From Candidatus Saccharibacteria bacterium UBA1103 (lineage in GTDB: Bacteria > Patescibacteriota > Saccharimonadia > Saccharimonadales > Saccharimonadaceae), in contig CAJPSI010000013.1 in the NCBI GenBank assembly GCA_905373275.1, positions 1-13,426 of the forward strand: a stretch of 13,426 nt of DNA, written 5' to 3'. A model generated the notes under the pieces. That model ran no database searches. It was not told the DNA's origin and was given only the letters and a program-made list of their open reading frames with translations. This document shows, piece after piece, positions 13,296 through 13,426 of this stretch. A program made the translations under genes and the position numbers. Numbering within the stretch: position 1 is the stretch's first letter; every line of letters begins with the position of its first letter.

Positions 13296-13396
13296 GAGCC
13301 TGTCCAGCAGATACTGGTGAAACCAACTAATCACAATGAAGCATGGATTACACAACTTCCTTACCTATGCGGGCATAACGTTAGGTATCGTGCTGG
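13296..13396 (+). repeat. Repeat unit B
   Basis: Closing stem CCAGCA-GATAC (13304-13314) with GTATC-g-TGCTGG (13385-13396), 11 bp with one bulged G. Inside are GGTGA/TTACC (13316-13320 with 13361-13365, one G-U) and TAATC/GATTA (13328-13332 with 13346-13350). Compared with A, G in the 5' arm became A while its partner C became T. It lies between the second terminator and a third promoter. Confidence 0.75.
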
Positions 13397-13398
13397 GC

Positions 13399-13426
13399 TT
13401 GACAAATGCGGGGGGGGTGTTACAGT
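13399..13426 (+). promoter_or_regulatory. Promoter of a third cassette, with G8 tract in the spacer
   Basis: TTGACA (13399-13404), a 16-base spacer containing eight consecutive G (13410-13417), and TGtTACAGT (13418-13426) ending at the window edge. Layout matches the second cassette promoter. The gene it drives is outside the window. Confidence 0.6.

Noticed and set aside
13296..13332. Hammerhead ribozyme (CTGGTGAAAC resembles part of the core)
   Set aside because: The required CUGAUGA is absent and the stems do not form a three-way junction.
12557..13396. Canonical integron attC sites
   Set aside because: GTTRRRY is present in A and B, but no properly placed RYYYAAC partner, and the core is not kept in C and D; kept only as a low-interest finding.
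1..13426. tRNA or rRNA genes
   Set aside because: I found no cloverleaf with a T-loop GTTCRANNC pattern and no rRNA-like stretch on either strand by eye.

Overview
The window looks like bacterial chromosome from a reduced-genome lineage, most likely Patescibacteria (CPR), perhaps Saccharibacteria. The support is the divergent long-form isoleucyl-tRNA synthetase, the single-chain glycyl-tRNA synthetase, the mixture of housekeeping and accessory genes without metabolic operons, and promoters that nearly all carry an extended -10 (TGnTANNNT). TGA is used as a stop codon (thyX-like and Bro-N genes), so the code is standard and not the UGA-Gly code of Gracilibacteria. The lineage call is inference.

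Layout. All supported genes are on the + strand. 1-3122: the tail of an unidentified gene, argH (argininosuccinate lyase), then a thyX-like gene whose motifs are in permuted order, overlapping a pentapeptide-repeat-like gene by ATGA. 3123-4721: two accessory genes with their own promoters, an AT-rich NADAR/YbiA-type gene closed by a hairpin, and a Bro-N family gene whose stop overlaps the start of ileS. 4718-9060: ileS, then a membrane-anchored protein with a zincin-like HEVGH motif. 9061-10565: a Schlafen AlbA_2/ATPase-type regulator. 10608-11982: glyS, which appears to be transcribed as a leaderless mRNA.

12000-13426 is the unusual part. Two small unrecognised ORFs each have their own promoter, a structured leader and an almost identical rho-independent terminator. 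Between and after them lie at least four copies of a repeat of about 100 bp (units A, C inverted, D, B). Each can fold into one long hairpin closed by a 10-12 bp stem, usually with one bulged base, and the closing stem shows compensatory changes between copies. In D and B the 3' end of the unit (TATCnTGCTGGG) sits directly upstream of the -35 of the next promoter. The last promoter, at the window edge, has a run of eight G in its spacer, a potential phase-variable switch. A partial copy of the same end motif lies in front of the AlbA_2 gene promoter. I read this as the start of a cassette-like array (foldable repeat, promoter, small gene, terminator) that probably continues past the window. 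It resembles an integron array in outline but lacks canonical attC sites, and no integrase is present here.

Functionally, ileS and glyS serve translation, argH and the thyX-like gene serve metabolism, and NADAR, Bro-N, AlbA_2 and the small cassettes look like accessory genes dropped between housekeeping genes.
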